Source of the DNA: Thermoguttaceae bacterium
Lineage (GTDB): Bacteria > Planctomycetota > Planctomycetia > Pirellulales > Thermoguttaceae
Direction of reading: 5' to 3'
NCBI GenBank assembly: GCA_017939795.1
Contig: JAGBAA010000139.1
Span: forward strand, 1-32,295
DNA: 32,295 bases
Each line of letters starts with the position of its first letter. The stretch's first letter is position 1. The notes beneath the pieces were generated by a model. The model did no database searches. It worked only from the letters and a program-made list of their open reading frames with translations, and was not told where the DNA came from. Below, in pieces: positions 31,284 to 32,295 of this stretch. A program made the translations under genes and the position numbers.

Positions 31284-32295
31284 CTAGAACGGGCCGCCGG
31301 CCAGGATTTCCGGAGCTGCCGCTTCTGCGTACTTCGTGAAATTGGCCTTAAAGGCTTCCGCCAGTTTCTTCGCCGTTTCTTCGTAGGCCGCTTTGTCGAT
31401 CCACGATTCGCGCGGGATCAGGACATCCGCCGGAACGCCGGTGCACTGCGTCGGAACGTAGAGACCGAAGATCGGATCCTGTTCCATCGGCGCATTCGCC
31501 AGTTCGCCGGAGTGGATCGCGTCGATGATGGCGCGGGTGTGCTTAATGGACATGCGCTTGCCGACACCGTATCCGCCGCCGGCCCATCCCGTGTTCACGA
31601 GCCATGCGTTGGAGCCGTACGTCTTCATGCGGTCTGCCAGCAGTTCGGCATATTTCGTTGGATGCCAGACGAGGAACGCTGCGCCGTAGCACGCGGAGAA
31701 ATCAGGCTGCGGTTCCTTGATGCCGACTTCCGTACCGGCGACTTTCGCGGTATAGCCGCTGATGTAATGGTACATCGCCTGTTCGGGCGTCAGTTTACTC
31801 ACCGGGGGCAGAACGCCGAACGCATCGCAGGTCAGCAGAATGATGTTTTTCGGATGGCCGCCGACCGCCGGGATCTTCGTGTTCGGAATGAAATCAAGCG
31901 GATAGGCCGCGCGGGTGTTTTCCGTCAGGCTCTTGTCCGTGTAGTCCACTTCACGGGTCTCCGGATCCGCCACGACGTTTTCGAGGACCGTTCCGAATTT
32001 GATCGCATTGTAGATCTCCGGCTCGTTCTCTTTCGAGAGGTTGATGCATTTCGCATAGCAGCCGCCCTCGATGTTGAAGACTCCGCGGTCGGTCCAGCAG
32101 TGCTCGTCATCGCCGATGAGCTTGCGGTTCGCTTCGGTCGAAAGGGTCGTTTTTCCCGTTCCGGAAAGACCAAAGAAGAGCGAGACGTCGCCGTCGTGGC
32201 CTTCGTTTGCCGAGCAGTGCATGGAAAGGACGCCCTGTTTCGGCATGAGGTAGTTCATGATGGTGAAGATGCCCTTCTTCATCTCGCCGGCGTAC
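31284..32295 (-). CDS. pckA: Phosphoenolpyruvate carboxykinase (ATP), 5'-truncated by the window edge
   Basis: PckA makes phosphoenolpyruvate from oxaloacetate with ATP, the first committed step of gluconeogenesis. The visible 337 residues are the C-terminal two thirds of the usual 520-540. They begin inside the fold ([15 protein letters not shown]) and contain the P-loop [14 protein letters not shown], the metal-binding [21 protein letters not shown] and the adenine-binding [11 protein letters not shown]. The frame runs off the window at 32295, and the internal ATG at 32282 is not the start. The ATP-type is clear from GLSGTGKTT and the DDEH block; the GTP type reads differently. It ends convergent to fabZ. 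Confidence 0.96.
   Translation of the reverse strand, partial: YAGEMKKGIFTIMNYLMPKQGVLSMHCSANEGHDGDVSLFFGLSGTGKTTLSTEANRKLIGDDEHCWTDRGVFNIEGGCYAKCINLSKENEPEIYNAIKFGTVLENVVADPETREVDYTDKSLTENTRAAYPLDFIPNTKIPAVGGHPKNIILLTCDAFGVLPPVSKLTPEQAMYHYISGYTAKVAGTEVGIKEPQPDFSACYGAAFLVWHPTKYAELLADRMKTYGSNAWLVNTGWAGGGYGVGKRMSIKHTRAIIDAIHSGELANAPMEQDPIFGLYVPTQCTGVPADVLIPRESWIDKAAYEETAKKLAEAFKANFTKYAEAAAPEILAGGPF

Overview
The window is about 32 kb of bacterial DNA from, most likely, a Planctomycetota genome of the Pirellulales/Thermoguttaceae type. This is inferred from the housekeeping genes: topA with several C-terminal repeats and a Lys/Ala histone-like tail, an HpnE-type squalene-pathway oxidoreductase, a von Willebrand protein of planctomycete layout, a divergent secreted cyclophilin, and a secreted protein with a HEAT-like Leu-Asp-Ser-Asp motif. 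No rRNA is present to confirm it. The first ~415 bases look foreign: they encode the C-terminal half of a Bacteroides-like patatin phospholipase on the minus strand, and break exactly where pglZ begins. This is either an assembly chimera or a recent recombination junction.

Layout. 1-415: patatin fragment. 410-3004: pglZ, a full-length BREX phage-defence phosphatase, with no other BREX gene in view. 3137-5776 (minus): GH5-like secreted glycosidase followed by miaB. 5922-6959 (minus): ROK sugar kinase. 7330-7614 (minus): small membrane protein. 7902-9077 (minus): purT. 9510-10112 (minus): TPR protein. 10336-10420 (minus): tRNA-Ser(UGA). 10477-11973 (minus): hpnE. 12175-12738 (plus): GNAT acetyltransferase. 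12807-15674 (minus): topA. 16215-18710 (plus): von Willebrand membrane protein with two hexapeptide-encoding minisatellites. 18816-20087 (minus): serS. 20473-27055 (minus): a run in the order of transcription dnaB, apbE, secreted HEAT-like protein, double-GNAT protein, S41 protease, with a nine-copy 17-bp minisatellite between dnaB and apbE. 27430-28833 (minus): cyclophilin-like protein. 29381-31068 (plus): a possible small leader ORF coupled to an RpoD-family sigma factor, then a FabZ-like dehydratase. 31284-32295 (minus): pckA, cut by the window edge.

Most of the window is ordinary housekeeping: translation (serS, tRNA-Ser, miaB), replication and topology (dnaB, topA), purines (purT), lipids (fabZ, hpnE), gluconeogenesis (pckA) and transcription (sigma factor). 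tRNA-Ser(UGA) carries A36-A37-A38 and is a likely substrate of the MiaA/MiaB route. The unusual signals are non-coding or small: the pglZ/patatin junction, four helically phased TTGCG iterons, the intergenic 17-bp minisatellite, overlapping hairpins in the purT leader, the overlapping small ORF before the sigma gene, and a recurring promoter form with a 16-bp spacer.
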